Source: Paenirhizobium cremeum
GTDB lineage: Bacteria > Pseudomonadota > Alphaproteobacteria > Rhizobiales > Rhizobiaceae
Direction: 5' to 3'
Length of the DNA: 64,000 nt
Assembly (NCBI RefSeq): GCF_022884085.1
Contig: NZ_JAGGCS010000002.1
Location: 62,001-126,000 of the forward strand
The position numbers were made by a program, and so were the translations under genes. This document shows, one piece after another, positions 52,900 through 61,344 of the stretch; the stretch's first letter is position 1, and each line of letters begins with the position of its first letter. The notes beneath the pieces were generated by a model. That model had not been told where the DNA came from, made no database searches, and saw nothing but the letters and a program-made list of their open reading frames with translations.

Positions 52900-53772
52900 A
52901 TGAAAAGTAATTCCGGCAAAGTTGAGCGGCTCGCCTTCATCGGTTTCGGCGAGGCCGCGGCGGCATTCGTCAGTGGTTGGGGGGCAGGGCGACCCCTGAG
53001 GCTGACCGCCTTCGATATCGATGGCGGCGCGGCGATGCAGGCGCGATACGCGGAACATGACGTTGCAGGCTGCGAGACGGCCCAGCAAGCGCTTGCCGGC
53101 GTGGATGCGGTCTTCAGCGTGGTGACGGCCGATCAGGCGTTGATAGCCGCCAGCGCTGCTGCCGACGGTATTGCACCTGGGGCGTTCTGGTTCGACTGCA
53201 ACTCCTGCGCGCCAGGGACGAAACGCCGGGCGGCGGAGGTCATCGAGAAGGCCGGCGGGCGCTACGTCGATGTGGCGGTCATGGCGCCGGTCTACCCCAA
53301 GCGCCATCGCGTGCCGATGCTGGTGTCCGGACCGCATGCCGAAGACGCCGCCGCCGCGCTGCAATCGCTCGACATGTGCCCGCAGATCGCCGGAAGCGAG
53401 GTGGGGCAGGCTTCGTCGATCAAGATGATCCGCTCGGTGATGGTCAAGGGCATCGAGGCGCTGACTGCGGAATGTTTCCTTGCCGCGCAGCGGGCCGGCG
53501 TGGAGGAGAGCGTCATTGCCTCCCTCGAGGCATCCGACCCGGCGTTCGAATGGCGCCGCCGCGGCGCCTACAATCTGGAGCGCATGATGGTGCACGGCAT
53601 GCGCCGGGCGGCGGAAATGCGGGAAGTCGCGCTGACGATACAGGAACTTGGCTTTTCCGGAGCCATGAGTTCAGCGACTGCACAATGGCAGGAGCGCATC
53701 GGCGCGCTGCATGCCGATCCCGGAGCCGCCGATCTCAAGGACCGTCTCAAGACATTATTGGATCGAATGTGA
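52900..53772 (+). CDS. NAD(P)-dependent dehydrogenase with DUF1932 C-terminal domain
   Basis: A 290-residue protein of the 6-phosphogluconate/beta-hydroxyacid dehydrogenase group. Rossmann segment LAFIGFGEAAAAFVSGW at the N-terminus, FWFDCNSCAPGTKRRAAE, the catalytic-Lys helix in GQASSIKMIRSVMVKGIEAL, and a C-terminal DUF1932-type helical domain. The ATG at 52900 has GGAG at a good distance; an upstream in-frame ATG lies in the divergent region. Divergent from galB and overlapping the LysR gene. It could oxidise a hydroxy or semialdehyde intermediate of the pathway; the exact reaction is unknown. Confidence 0.85.
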   Translation: MKSNSGKVERLAFIGFGEAAAAFVSGWGAGRPLRLTAFDIDGGAAMQARYAEHDVAGCETAQQALAGVDAVFSVVTADQALIAASAAADGIAPGAFWFDCNSCAPGTKRRAAEVIEKAGGRYVDVAVMAPVYPKRHRVPMLVSGPHAEDAAAALQSLDMCPQIAGSEVGQASSIKMIRSVMVKGIEALTAECFLAAQRAGVEESVIASLEASDPAFEWRRRGAYNLERMMVHGMRRAAEMREVALTIQELGFSGAMSSATAQWQERIGALHADPGAADLKDRLKTLLDRM

Positions 53773-54944
53773 TTTCACGCAACCTCCGCCATCTTCGCCT
53801 GTATCTGTCGGTCGTGAAGACCGGGTCGCTGACGCAGTCGGCGGAGGTCTGCCATGTGTCGCAGCCTGCGGTGACGCAAGCGCTCGGCAAGTTGGAGAAT
53901 GAGGCCGGCGGTCCGCTTTTCGACCGGACCCGGCAGGGGTTTTTCGCCACGCTGCGCGGCGAGGTTCTTGCCAACCGGGTGAAGCGCGCCTTCGCTCTCC
54001 TCGATCCGGCGCTCTCCGATATCTCGCCGCGTCTGCGGCTGACCGCAACCACAGCGCAATTGCAGGCTCTGGTCGCCGTGCACGAAACCGAGAATTTCAC
54101 GCTCGCCGCCCGCCGGCTGGGGCTCGCGCAGCCCACCGTACATCGGGCGATCTCGCAACTCGAACAGGAGGCGGGCCGCAACCTGTTCGAGCGCACCTCG
54201 TTCGGCATGATTGCCGGGCGCGCCACGCGCACGCTGGTGCAGGCGGTGATGCTGGCCTTTCGGGAACTGGATCAACTCGAGGCGGACCTTGCGGAACTCG
54301 ATGGCAGCGAGGCCGGCCGCATCGTCATCGGCGCACTGCCGCTGTCGCGATCCGTGCTGTTGCCTCGGACCCTGGTGCGCTTCCGTCAGCAGCGTCCCCA
54401 CCATCCCGTCCTGATTATGGACGGGCTCTATGACGAGTTGCTGGGCGGGCTCAGGCGGGGCGAAATAGACATGATCGTCGGGGCGCTGAGGGTGCCGGCG
54501 CCGATCGGAGACATCGTTCAGGAGCCTCTGTTTTCAGACAAGCTCACGGTGCTGGCCGGCAATCACCATCCGCTGGCCGGCCGGGAGGATGTAAGCCTTG
54601 CGGAGCTCAGGGAATACGCCTGGGTGGTTCCCCGTCAGGGGACGCCCGCACGCGACCAGTTCAACGCATTCTTTGCCGGGCTCGGTCAGCCGGACAGCAT
54701 CACGGAGGCCGGTTCGATCCTGTTCATGCGAGAAGTCCTCGACAACAGCGATCATCTCGGCTGCATTTCCAGTGCGCAGGCGCGCGCGGAAATATCCAAG
54801 GGGCTGGTCACGGAAGTCAAGGTCAAGGTCGGTTGGCAGTCGCGGCAGATTGGCCTGACCTATCGCGCCACCTGGGCGCCAACCAAGGCGCAGGAACTGT
54901 TCCTGGCGTTGCTGCGCGAAAGTGTCGAAGACGAAACGCTATAG
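53769..54944 (+). CDS. LysR-family regulator with two N-terminal HTH domains
   Basis: A 391-residue regulator, about 90 longer than usual LysR proteins because there are two tandem winged helices: RNLRHLRLYLSVVKTGSLTQ/SAEVCHVSQPAVTQALGKLE (about residues 3-45) and AQLQALVAVHETENFTLAAR/RLGLAQPTVHRAISQLEQEA (about 97-140). A normal effector domain follows (GRIVIGALPLSRSVLLPRTL). The GTG at 53769-53771 overlaps the dehydrogenase stop (GTGA). Divergent from galBCD, so the probable pathway regulator. The double HTH suggests recognition of longer or composite sites. Confidence 0.9.
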   Translation: MISRNLRHLRLYLSVVKTGSLTQSAEVCHVSQPAVTQALGKLENEAGGPLFDRTRQGFFATLRGEVLANRVKRAFALLDPALSDISPRLRLTATTAQLQALVAVHETENFTLAARRLGLAQPTVHRAISQLEQEAGRNLFERTSFGMIAGRATRTLVQAVMLAFRELDQLEADLAELDGSEAGRIVIGALPLSRSVLLPRTLVRFRQQRPHHPVLIMDGLYDELLGGLRRGEIDMIVGALRVPAPIGDIVQEPLFSDKLTVLAGNHHPLAGREDVSLAELREYAWVVPRQGTPARDQFNAFFAGLGQPDSITEAGSILFMREVLDNSDHLGCISSAQARAEISKGLVTEVKVKVGWQSRQIGLTYRATWAPTKAQELFLALLRESVEDETL

Positions 54945-55056
54945 CCTGAACTAATCCAGGGTCGCCGCCTTTGAATTGGCTAATGCGCCGATATTCCCAA
55001 TAGTCTCATCTTGAAAAGTCGAATGAGGTTCGAACGCAATTTGAATGGGAGGTTGC

Positions 55057-55185
55057 ATGGTGCCGGCAAATATTAAGCTGCTGACGGAGGGATGGACCGT
55101 CTGCATTGAGGTGACCCCGGCCGGCTTGGCCGATCGTCGCCACCGCGAAACCCATTGCGCAGGAGCTTTGGGAAGCGATGCGTGA
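55057..55185 (+). CDS. Small ORF overlapping the TRAP small-subunit start (possible leader)
   Basis: A 42-residue frame, MVPANIKLLTEGWTVCIEVT to a TGA at 55183-55185, has a strong GGGAGG ribosome-binding site six bases before its ATG. It overlaps the start of the TRAP gene by eight bases, so it could couple translation. No family recognised; it may be a leader peptide or the 5' stump of a lost gene. Confidence 0.4.
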   Translation: MVPANIKLLTEGWTVCIEVTPAGLADRRHRETHCAGALGSDA

Positions 55186-55675
55186 CGCAATTGATATCTG
55201 GTCTGCGCGATTTGAGAAGGCGACCTTCTATCTGGCCCTGGTCGGCGCAGTCTGCCTGCTGGCAATCGTCGCCATCGTCACGCTGGGGGTTGTCATGCGC
55301 TATGTCCTCGGCATTCCGATCCTGGGCGTCAACGAATTCGTGGAATTGACCGCCGTCGCGCTCATCATGGCGTCCCTGCCGTTCTGCACCGCGAGGCGGG
55401 AGCATGTCGCCGTCGATGTCTTCGAGCGCATTCTCGGTCGCTGGGGCCGGTTTATCGGCGATGTCGTCGCCTACTGCCTGTCCGGATTCGTGATGTCCAT
55501 CCTGGCGCAGCGCGCCGTCCTGAAGGCGCTCGATGCCTGGCAATGGGGCGACGCAACCAACATGCTGCGCATGCCGATCTGGCCGTTCTACGCGATCCTT
55601 GCGGCCGGGGCAGCGCTTTGCGTGCTGACCTTTGCTGTGCAGCTTGTCGTGCTCCTGTTGAAGGGGGAGAAGTGA
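55178..55675 (+). CDS. TRAP transporter small membrane subunit (DctQ type)
   Basis: A 165-residue membrane protein with four hydrophobic segments, the DctQ layout: FYLALVGAVCLLAIVAIVTL, MRYVLGIPILGVNEFVELT, FIGDVVAYCLSGFVMSI and FYAILAAGAALCVLTFAV. It forms the transport channel with the large DctM subunit, whose ATG overlaps this stop (TGATG). TRAP systems use ion gradients and a periplasmic binding protein to import organic acids, here probably an aromatic acid for the gal/mob enzymes. Confidence 0.92.
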   Translation: MRDAIDIWSARFEKATFYLALVGAVCLLAIVAIVTLGVVMRYVLGIPILGVNEFVELTAVALIMASLPFCTARREHVAVDVFERILGRWGRFIGDVVAYCLSGFVMSILAQRAVLKALDAWQWGDATNMLRMPIWPFYAILAAGAALCVLTFAVQLVVLLLKGEK

Positions 55676-56979
55676 TGACGCCCTTCGTTGCCGGCTTTGT
55701 GGGCATTGCCTGCCTGTTTGCCCTCCTTACCGTGCGTGTCCCCGTGGCATTTTCCATGCTCCTCGTCGGCTTCGGCGGCTATTGGGTTCTGGAAGGACCG
55801 CGGAGTGCCGGAGGCGTCCTGCTGACGGAAAGTTACTCGGCCATATCCAACTACAATCTCATCGTCGTGCCGATGTTCGTGCTGTTGGGCAACATCTCGT
55901 CGGCCGCGGGCTTCAGCCGCGGCCTTTATGACGCCGCCTTCGCTTGGGTTGGCCGGTTCCGCGGGGGGCTCGCCTCCGCCTCGGTGCTGGGTTGCGCGGT
56001 CTTTGCCGCCGTTTCGGGCTCCTCGGTCGCTACCGCCGTGACACTCGGCAAGGTGGCACTGCCGGAAATGCGCCGTCTTGGCTACGCTCCTGGTCTGTCC
56101 ACCGGCGCGATCGCCGCCGGCGGCACGCTCGGCTTTCTTATACCGCCGTCGACCGGATTCGTTCTTTACGCGATCCTCACCGAGGAATCGATCGGTCGCC
56201 TGTTCATGGCCGGCGTGGTGCCCGGACTGCTGTTGACGGCGCTGTTCATGGTGGTGGTCTGGCTGATCTCGTACTTCGATCCCAATGCAGGCCCACGTGG
56301 CGAACCCGTCGCGCTTGCCGACCGTTTCCGGATCCTGGGTCGGGCCGCTCCGCTCCTTCTTGTGATCGTCCTGTCCATCGGCGGCATCTATATCGGCGTC
56401 TTCACCCCCGTCGAAGCCTCCGGCGTCGGCGCGGCGCTGGTCATCCTGCTGGCCGTCGTCAAGCGGCGCCTGTCGTTCGGCGATTTCCGCGACGCCGTGA
56501 TGAGCACGCTCAGCACGTCGGCCATGCTGTATGCCATCGTGATCGGCGCGAACGTGCTCAATCCGTTCTTTGCGGTCACCCGCATCCCGGCAACGCTTGG
56601 CGATGGTCTCGGCGCACTGGGTCTCGGAGCCTACGGCACGCTCTTCGTCATCATCCTCGCCTATATCGTGCTGGGCATGTTCATGGACGGGCTGTCCATG
56701 CTGGTCATCACGATCCCGATCGTCTTTCCGGTCATTACGGCGCTCGGCTTCGATCCGATCTGGTTCGGCGTCGTGGCGGTGATCGTCATCGAAATGGGCA
56801 TGATCACGCCGCCCGTCGGACTGAACGTTTTCGTCGTCCGTGCGGTGGCCGGGGATGTGCCTTTGACCACCATTTTTCGCGGCGTCGCGCCGTTCCTTCT
56901 CGCCATGATCGTCGGCCTGCTGCTGATTATCGCGATACCTGGGATTGCGCTGTTTCTGCCCAATACGATGTTCGGGTGA
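55675..56979 (+). CDS. TRAP transporter large permease (DctM type)
   Basis: A 434-residue inner-membrane permease with about twelve hydrophobic segments. DctM hallmarks include NLIVVPMFVLLGNISSAAGF, SVLGCAVFAAVSGSSVATAV, AGGTLGFLIPPSTGFVLYAI, FTPVEASGVGA and MGMITPPVGLNVFVV. The ATG at 55675-55677 overlaps the DctQ stop; a longer upstream frame lies within dctQ. Together with DctQ and the binding protein it completes the importer. Confidence 0.94.
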   Translation: MTPFVAGFVGIACLFALLTVRVPVAFSMLLVGFGGYWVLEGPRSAGGVLLTESYSAISNYNLIVVPMFVLLGNISSAAGFSRGLYDAAFAWVGRFRGGLASASVLGCAVFAAVSGSSVATAVTLGKVALPEMRRLGYAPGLSTGAIAAGGTLGFLIPPSTGFVLYAILTEESIGRLFMAGVVPGLLLTALFMVVVWLISYFDPNAGPRGEPVALADRFRILGRAAPLLLVIVLSIGGIYIGVFTPVEASGVGAALVILLAVVKRRLSFGDFRDAVMSTLSTSAMLYAIVIGANVLNPFFAVTRIPATLGDGLGALGLGAYGTLFVIILAYIVLGMFMDGLSMLVITIPIVFPVITALGFDPIWFGVVAVIVIEMGMITPPVGLNVFVVRAVAGDVPLTTIFRGVAPFLLAMIVGLLLIIAIPGIALFLPNTMFG

Positions 56980-57104
56980 ACCGCATGACAGACGGTTCGC
57001 TCAATACTTCGCATGCCGGCCGGGCGGACACGCCAGGCCAATGGCCAGTACCGGTCGCGCCGGTCTGGCTGCGTTCAATCATCCAAAAGTGGGAGGAACA
57101 CAGG

Positions 57105-58094
57105 ATGAAACTGAAGACACTCACGGCTGCTCTTGCAGCAACGTTCACGCTGGCTGCATCCTTTGCATCCGCCGAAGACCTCAAGCTTGCCGACTTCCAG
57201 CCGCCGACCCATTTCGTGGTCGATTCCACCTACAAGCCCTTTGCGGCCACCATCGCCGACAAGACCGGCGGTGCGGTGACGGTCACGCTCTACATGGGCG
57301 GCGAGATCGGTCCGGGGCCGGTCGAGCAGTATAACCGGGCGCTCGAAGGTGTCGCCGACATCGCCTTCGGTCTGCCGGGCTACACGGCTGCGAATTTCCC
57401 GAAGACGCTTCTGGCCGAACTGCCGGGCGTGATCACCGCCGAGAATGGCACGGAGCGCATACTTGCCAATCTCGACAAGCTGTCGGACGAGTACAAGCGC
57501 GTGGTCCTGCTCGGACTCTGGAACAACGCGCCGAACCTGCTGTTCACGGGTGCGAAACCGATCCGCAGCCTGGATGACCTGAAGGGGCTGAAAATCCGCG
57601 TGCCGTCGCGCAATGCAGGCCTCGTCGTCGAGGCCTGGGGTGCGACGCCGGTCTCGATGCCGGCGTCGGAAATCTATAATGCGATACAGACCGGCGTCAT
57701 CGACGGCGCGATGACCGATGCGACGACGCTCAAGGCGTTCAAGCTTGCCGAAGTCACGAAGTACATCACGCAGGGCATGGACACCACGATGTCGGACTTC
57801 TTCCTTGTTATGAACCGCGACAGCTTCGGCGATCTGAACGAAGACCAGCAGAAGATTGTGCTGGATGCGGGCCGTACCGCCGCCATCAACGGCAACAAGG
57901 CATGGCTCTCGGTTGCTGCGAAAGCGCTCTCGGACTTCGCGGGCACCGATGGCAAGGAAGTGATCACGCTCGCGCCGGAGGAAGCCGCCAAGTTCAACGC
58001 TGCAAGCAGCGCGGCCGTCGACAAGATCATCGCCGACGCCGATGCCCAGGGGCTCGAGGCAAGCGCCTTCGTCAAGGCCCTGAAGGGCAATTGA
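57105..58094 (+). CDS. TRAP transporter substrate-binding protein (DctP type)
   Basis: A 329-residue periplasmic binding protein. Sec signal of about 23 residues (LTAALAATFTLAASFASA), mature start EDLKLADFQPPTH. DctP motifs: NAPNLLFTGAKPIRSLDDLK, GLKIRVPSRNAGLVVEAWGA (with the Arg that binds carboxylates) and PASEIYNAIQTGVIDGAMTD. GGGAGG precedes the ATG. The gap of about 125 bases after dctM suggests separate tuning. The carboxylate-binding Arg fits an organic acid ligand. Confidence 0.94.
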   Translation: MKLKTLTAALAATFTLAASFASAEDLKLADFQPPTHFVVDSTYKPFAATIADKTGGAVTVTLYMGGEIGPGPVEQYNRALEGVADIAFGLPGYTAANFPKTLLAELPGVITAENGTERILANLDKLSDEYKRVVLLGLWNNAPNLLFTGAKPIRSLDDLKGLKIRVPSRNAGLVVEAWGATPVSMPASEIYNAIQTGVIDGAMTDATTLKAFKLAEVTKYITQGMDTTMSDFFLVMNRDSFGDLNEDQQKIVLDAGRTAAINGNKAWLSVAAKALSDFAGTDGKEVITLAPEEAAKFNAASSAAVDKIIADADAQGLEASAFVKALKGN

Positions 58095-58104
58095 GACAGG
58101 CGTC

Positions 58105-58181
58105 GCGCCGCGGGGTCGCGGAGACCCCGCGGGCGCATCGTCGACAAAAAGATGGCCCGCCCGGATAGCCGGGCGGGCCAT
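58105..58181. terminator. Double hairpin terminator between TRAP and MarR genes
   Basis: Two adjacent strong hairpins: GCGCCGCGGGGTC (58105-58117) with GACCCCGCGGGCGC (58123-58136), and a perfect 13-base stem ATGGCCCGCCCGG (58152-58164) with CCGGGCGGGCCAT (58169-58181) on a four-base loop. The genes converge here, so it probably terminates both directions. Confidence 0.75.
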
Positions 58182-58199
58182 TGTCGTCTCGGCCCGACG

Positions 58200-58661
58200 T
58201 CAGTTCTCGTTCGCTGGTTCGCCGGACCGCGCGGCCTTGGCCGCGAGCGCGATGAACTGGCGGTACTCGTCCTCGCTCAGCCCGCCGAGAATCTCCTTCT
58301 GCAGATCGGCGACGACCGGCATCAGCGCAGCAAGCGCCCGGCGACCCTTGTCGGTCAGCGTCAGTTCGCGGGCGCGCTTGTCCTGATCGCTGACGACCCG
58401 CGTCAGAAGGCCCTTCTGTTCCATGCGGTCGACGACCGCGCCCACGGTCGCGCGGTCCTTGGCGATGGAATGGGCGAGGCTGGCCTGGTCGACACCCGGC
58501 TGTTGATTGATGGCATCGAGGGCAGCGAACTGGACGGGCGTCAGATCCGATCCCGCCTCGCGAATCCGCCGGGCAAAGATCTGGGTCGATATCTGGTGCA
58601 ACCGCCGGATCAGATGTCCGGGCATCATGGCACTGACGGCGCCGTCGCTTCCTTCGATCAT
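58200..58661 (-). CDS. MarR-family regulator (MobR-like)
   Basis: A 153-residue MarR protein with the wHTH LTPVQFAALDAINQQPGVDQ, the recognition helix in SLAHSIAKDRATVGAVVDRM and the wing in LLTRVVSDQDKRARELTLTD. Divergent from the 3-hydroxybenzoate hydroxylase-like gene, the same arrangement as MobR and mobA in Comamonas, where MobR represses until 3-hydroxybenzoate binds. Duplicated 18-base sites in the intergenic region are its probable operators. Confidence 0.9.
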   Translation of the reverse strand: MIEGSDGAVSAMMPGHLIRRLHQISTQIFARRIREAGSDLTPVQFAALDAINQQPGVDQASLAHSIAKDRATVGAVVDRMEQKGLLTRVVSDQDKRARELTLTDKGRRALAALMPVVADLQKEILGGLSEDEYRQFIALAAKAARSGEPANEN

Positions 58662-58698
58662 GAACGTTCCTCGTCGATTTCCGTCTTCATAGCAAAAA

Positions 58699-58765
58699 AT
58701 GATAAGCTGACATACTTTTTTATTTGATCTGCCGAGGGTGTTCCGAAATGATAAGTCGACATACT
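58699..58765. promoter_or_regulatory. Two 18-base direct repeats, probable MarR operators
   Basis: ATGATAAGCTGACATACT (58699-58716) and ATGATAAGTCGACATACT (58748-58765) differ only at two central bases and are 49 bases apart in the divergent region. The second contains an imperfect palindrome TAAGTC-GACATA. One copy lies near each divergent gene, suggesting control of both. Confidence 0.7.
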
Positions 58766-58791
58766 AAATCACATCATAGGGAGGACTATGG

Positions 58792-60717
58792 ATGCAGTAT
58801 CACCTCAATGGATTTCGCCCCGGCGATCCGGAACTCAGTGCGGCTGCGGCGGGCCGGGATGTTCCGCAAGCCGACCTGCCCGAGACGGTCGATGTTCTCA
58901 TCATCGGTGCCGGTCCCGCCGGGCTGACGCTTGCGGCCCAGCTTTCCGCCTTTCCGGAAATATCCACCCGCATTGTCGAACGCCGGCCGGGTCCGATGGA
59001 AAAGGGACAGGCAGACGGAATTTCCTGCCGTTCCATGGAAATGTTCAATGCTTTCGGGTTTGCCGAGAAGATCCTCAAGCAGGGTTATTGGGTGAACGAG
59101 ACCACGTTCTGGAAGCCGGACGCGACCAGGCCCGAACATATCGCCCGCAACGGGCGCATCCAGGACGTCGAGGATGGCCTGTCGGAGATGCCGCACATGA
59201 TCCTCAACCAGGCGCGTGTGCACGACATGTATCTCGATGTCATGCGCAAGTCTCCCTCGCGGCTCGAGCCGGACTATGCCTGGCAACTCGTCGATCTGAC
59301 GGTCGACCCCGACGCCGCCGATTATCCCGTCACCGTGTCGCTCGAGCGGGCGGAGGGCGTGGACGGGGAGCAGGCGCACACTGTCAGGGCCCGCTACGTG
59401 GTGGGCTGCGATGGGGCGAGAAGCGCCGTGCGTCGGTCGATCGGGCGCGAACTGGTCGGCGATTCCGCAAACCAGGCCTGGGGCGTGATGGACGTTCTCG
59501 TGGTCACCGACTTTCCGGATATCCGCTGCAAGACGCTGATCCAGTCGGCGAAAGAGGGCAACATCATCATCATCCCGCGGGAGGGCGGCTATCTCGTCCG
59601 TCTCTATATCGAGCTCGACAAGCTCAATGCGGGTGAACGGGTCGCCAACCGCAACATCACGGTCGATCATCTGATCGCCGCGGCGCAGCGTATCTTCAAG
59701 CCGTTCTCCTTCGACGTCAGAGAGGTCGTCTGGTGGTCGGTCTACGAGATCGGCCAGCGGCTGACGGACAAGTTCGACGACGTCCCGCAAGCGGCCGTCG
59801 GCACGCGCCTTCCGCATGTCTTCATCACTGGCGATGCCTGCCATACCCACAGTCCGAAGGCGGGCCAGGGAATGAATGTCTCGATGGGCGACGCCTTCAA
59901 TCTCGGCTGGAAGCTCATCTCCGTCCTAAAGGGTCGCTGCCCGCCCGAGATCCTGCACAGCTATTCCGCCGAGCGCCAGGCCGTGGCCAAGGACCTGATC
60001 GAGTTCGATCGCGAATGGTCGCGGATCATGAGCGAACGACCGGAGCCGGGCCAGGACGGCGACGAACCGAAATTCCAGCGCTACTTCATCCAGCACGGCC
60101 GCTACACGGCGGGCATGTCCGTCGTCTACTCGCCTTCGGTGTTGACGGGAGAAAAGTCCTGGCAGTCGCTGGCGGCCGGCTTCGAAATCGGCGCCCGGTT
60201 CCATTCCGCTCCGGTCGTCCGGCTTGCGGATGCCAAGCAGATCGAGCTCGGCCATGTGGTGAAGGCGGATGCGCGCTGGCGGCTTTTCGCCTTCAGCCCG
60301 TCAGGCGATCCTGCCGCAGAGGGCTCTGCCGTTCGTGGGTTTTGTGCTTTCCTCGACAGTTCTCCCAATTCGCCGATACGCAAATACACACGATTTGGCG
60401 AGGACATCGACTCGGCAATCGATCTGCGGGTGGTCTTCCAGCAGCATAGTCGCGACCTGGCGCTGGAAACGCTGCCGAATTTCCTCCTGCCGCGAAAAGG
60501 CAAGCTCGGGCTGGTCGACTACGAAAAGATCTTCTGTGCCTGCTCGAAAGAAGGGCGCGACATCTTCGATCTGCGGGCGATCGATCGCGAACAGGGATGC
60601 CTCGTGCTTGTCCGCCCCGACCAGCATGTCGCGCACGTCCTGCCGTTTAACGCGCATAACGAGCTTGCACGGTTCTTCGAAGGCTTCCTCCTGCCGCTTT
60701 CGCCTTCCGAACATTAG
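58792..60717 (+). CDS. mobA: FAD-dependent phenolic monooxygenase, 3-hydroxybenzoate 4-hydroxylase-like (MobA)
   Basis: A 641-residue flavoprotein of the phenol hydroxylase group, with the length of MobA. FAD motif GAGPAG at residues 39-44, DG motif VVGCDGARSAVRRSIG, GD motif VFITGDACHTHSPKAGQGMN and a C-terminal thioredoxin-like domain (DIFDLRAIDREQGCLVLVRP). MobA converts 3-hydroxybenzoate to protocatechuate with NADPH and O2. The ATG at 58792 has GGGAGGA six bases upstream; an out-of-frame ATG is four bases before it. The divergent MarR gene supports the call. A related substrate such as a dihydroxybenzoate is possible given the galBCD neighbours. Confidence 0.87.
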   Translation: MQYHLNGFRPGDPELSAAAAGRDVPQADLPETVDVLIIGAGPAGLTLAAQLSAFPEISTRIVERRPGPMEKGQADGISCRSMEMFNAFGFAEKILKQGYWVNETTFWKPDATRPEHIARNGRIQDVEDGLSEMPHMILNQARVHDMYLDVMRKSPSRLEPDYAWQLVDLTVDPDAADYPVTVSLERAEGVDGEQAHTVRARYVVGCDGARSAVRRSIGRELVGDSANQAWGVMDVLVVTDFPDIRCKTLIQSAKEGNIIIIPREGGYLVRLYIELDKLNAGERVANRNITVDHLIAAAQRIFKPFSFDVREVVWWSVYEIGQRLTDKFDDVPQAAVGTRLPHVFITGDACHTHSPKAGQGMNVSMGDAFNLGWKLISVLKGRCPPEILHSYSAERQAVAKDLIEFDREWSRIMSERPEPGQDGDEPKFQRYFIQHGRYTAGMSVVYSPSVLTGEKSWQSLAAGFEIGARFHSAPVVRLADAKQIELGHVVKADARWRLFAFSPSGDPAAEGSAVRGFCAFLDSSPNSPIRKYTRFGEDIDSAIDLRVVFQQHSRDLALETLPNFLLPRKGKLGLVDYEKIFCACSKEGRDIFDLRAIDREQGCLVLVRPDQHVAHVLPFNAHNELARFFEGFLLPLSPSEH

Positions 60718-60756
60718 CAGTCTTTAATCCCAGGTTGAGGCCTGGGAGATCTGCCT

Positions 60757-61023
60757 AAACACGCGGTCGTCGGCAAGTGGCATTCGGCAAAGCGGATCGG
60801 CACGATGCATTATCGCGACATCGCCAAGGCAAGGAAACTTGCCTTGGACGGCGTGCCCGACGGCTGAATCGTCAGCATTTCCGATGAGGCGCCGAGTTCA
60901 GTCTATTGGCTCGCAGCGTTGGTCGGCGAAAAGCTGGAGTTCGCCACCGAGCCGTTGGACAACCCTTGGCATCTCCATGGAGACACCTCGCTGGCGCGCC
61001 GCCTCGGCTTTCGCCACGACTTG
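60757..61023 (+). pseudogene. NAD-dependent epimerase/dehydratase, 3' fragment with nonsense codon
   Basis: The reading frame AKRIGTMHYRDIAKARKLAL/DGVPDG, a TGA at 60865-60867, then IVSISDEAPSSVYWLAALVG and FATEPLDNPWHLHGDTSLAR matches the C-terminal third of epimerase-type oxidoreductases, where the stop position is normally Arg (CGA). After LGFRHD the frame is lost. The N-terminal NAD-binding part is absent. It follows the mobA stop by about 40 bases and is a decayed gene. Confidence 0.65.
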
Positions 61024-61242
61024 GGGCGTGGCTGCCGATTTCACCGTCGTCGCCCCATCCGGTCCAAGCGCGCAATCGCGTTAGCTATACCAAGCGCATC
61101 TTGCGCGATGCTCATTCGAGCCTACCTTCCGAACGTGCGATTCTCCAGGCCAACGTCCGATACCCTACCAACAGGCGTTTGCGATCAAGTCCCCCGCTGC
61201 GGTCGCAATCAGTCTCCGAACACCCCTGGAAGGCGTTGTGCG

Positions 61243-61297
61243 TGACATCCCCACCCCCCAAGTTATGTTCCTCCCATCCTTTTTTCGACGGTATGGC
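61243..61297. repeat. 55-base dispersed repeat, copy 2 (copy 1 at 18273-18326)
   Basis: Near-identical to 18273-18326 in the same orientation, including AAGTTATGTTCCTCCCATCC and CGACGGTATGGC. Here the left hairpin partner (TGGGAGGAACAT) is missing. The 220 bases before it (61024-61242) hold no gene that I can recognise. Confidence 0.7.
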
Positions 61298-61344
61298 CGG
61301 TCTGGGAGCTCTCGGCCGGCCGTATCCGGTCGGCAGGTGGAGGT

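Noticed and set aside
53376..54944. N-terminal extension of the double-HTH LysR protein by 131 codons
   Set aside because: The extension is an out-of-frame reading of the dehydrogenase gene; the GTG at 53769 overlaps its stop.
55944..58094. A 716-codon frame that would fuse a long N-terminus to the TRAP binding protein
   Set aside because: The first 387 codons overlap the DctM gene in another frame; the signal peptide begins at 57105 after a strong ribosome-binding site.
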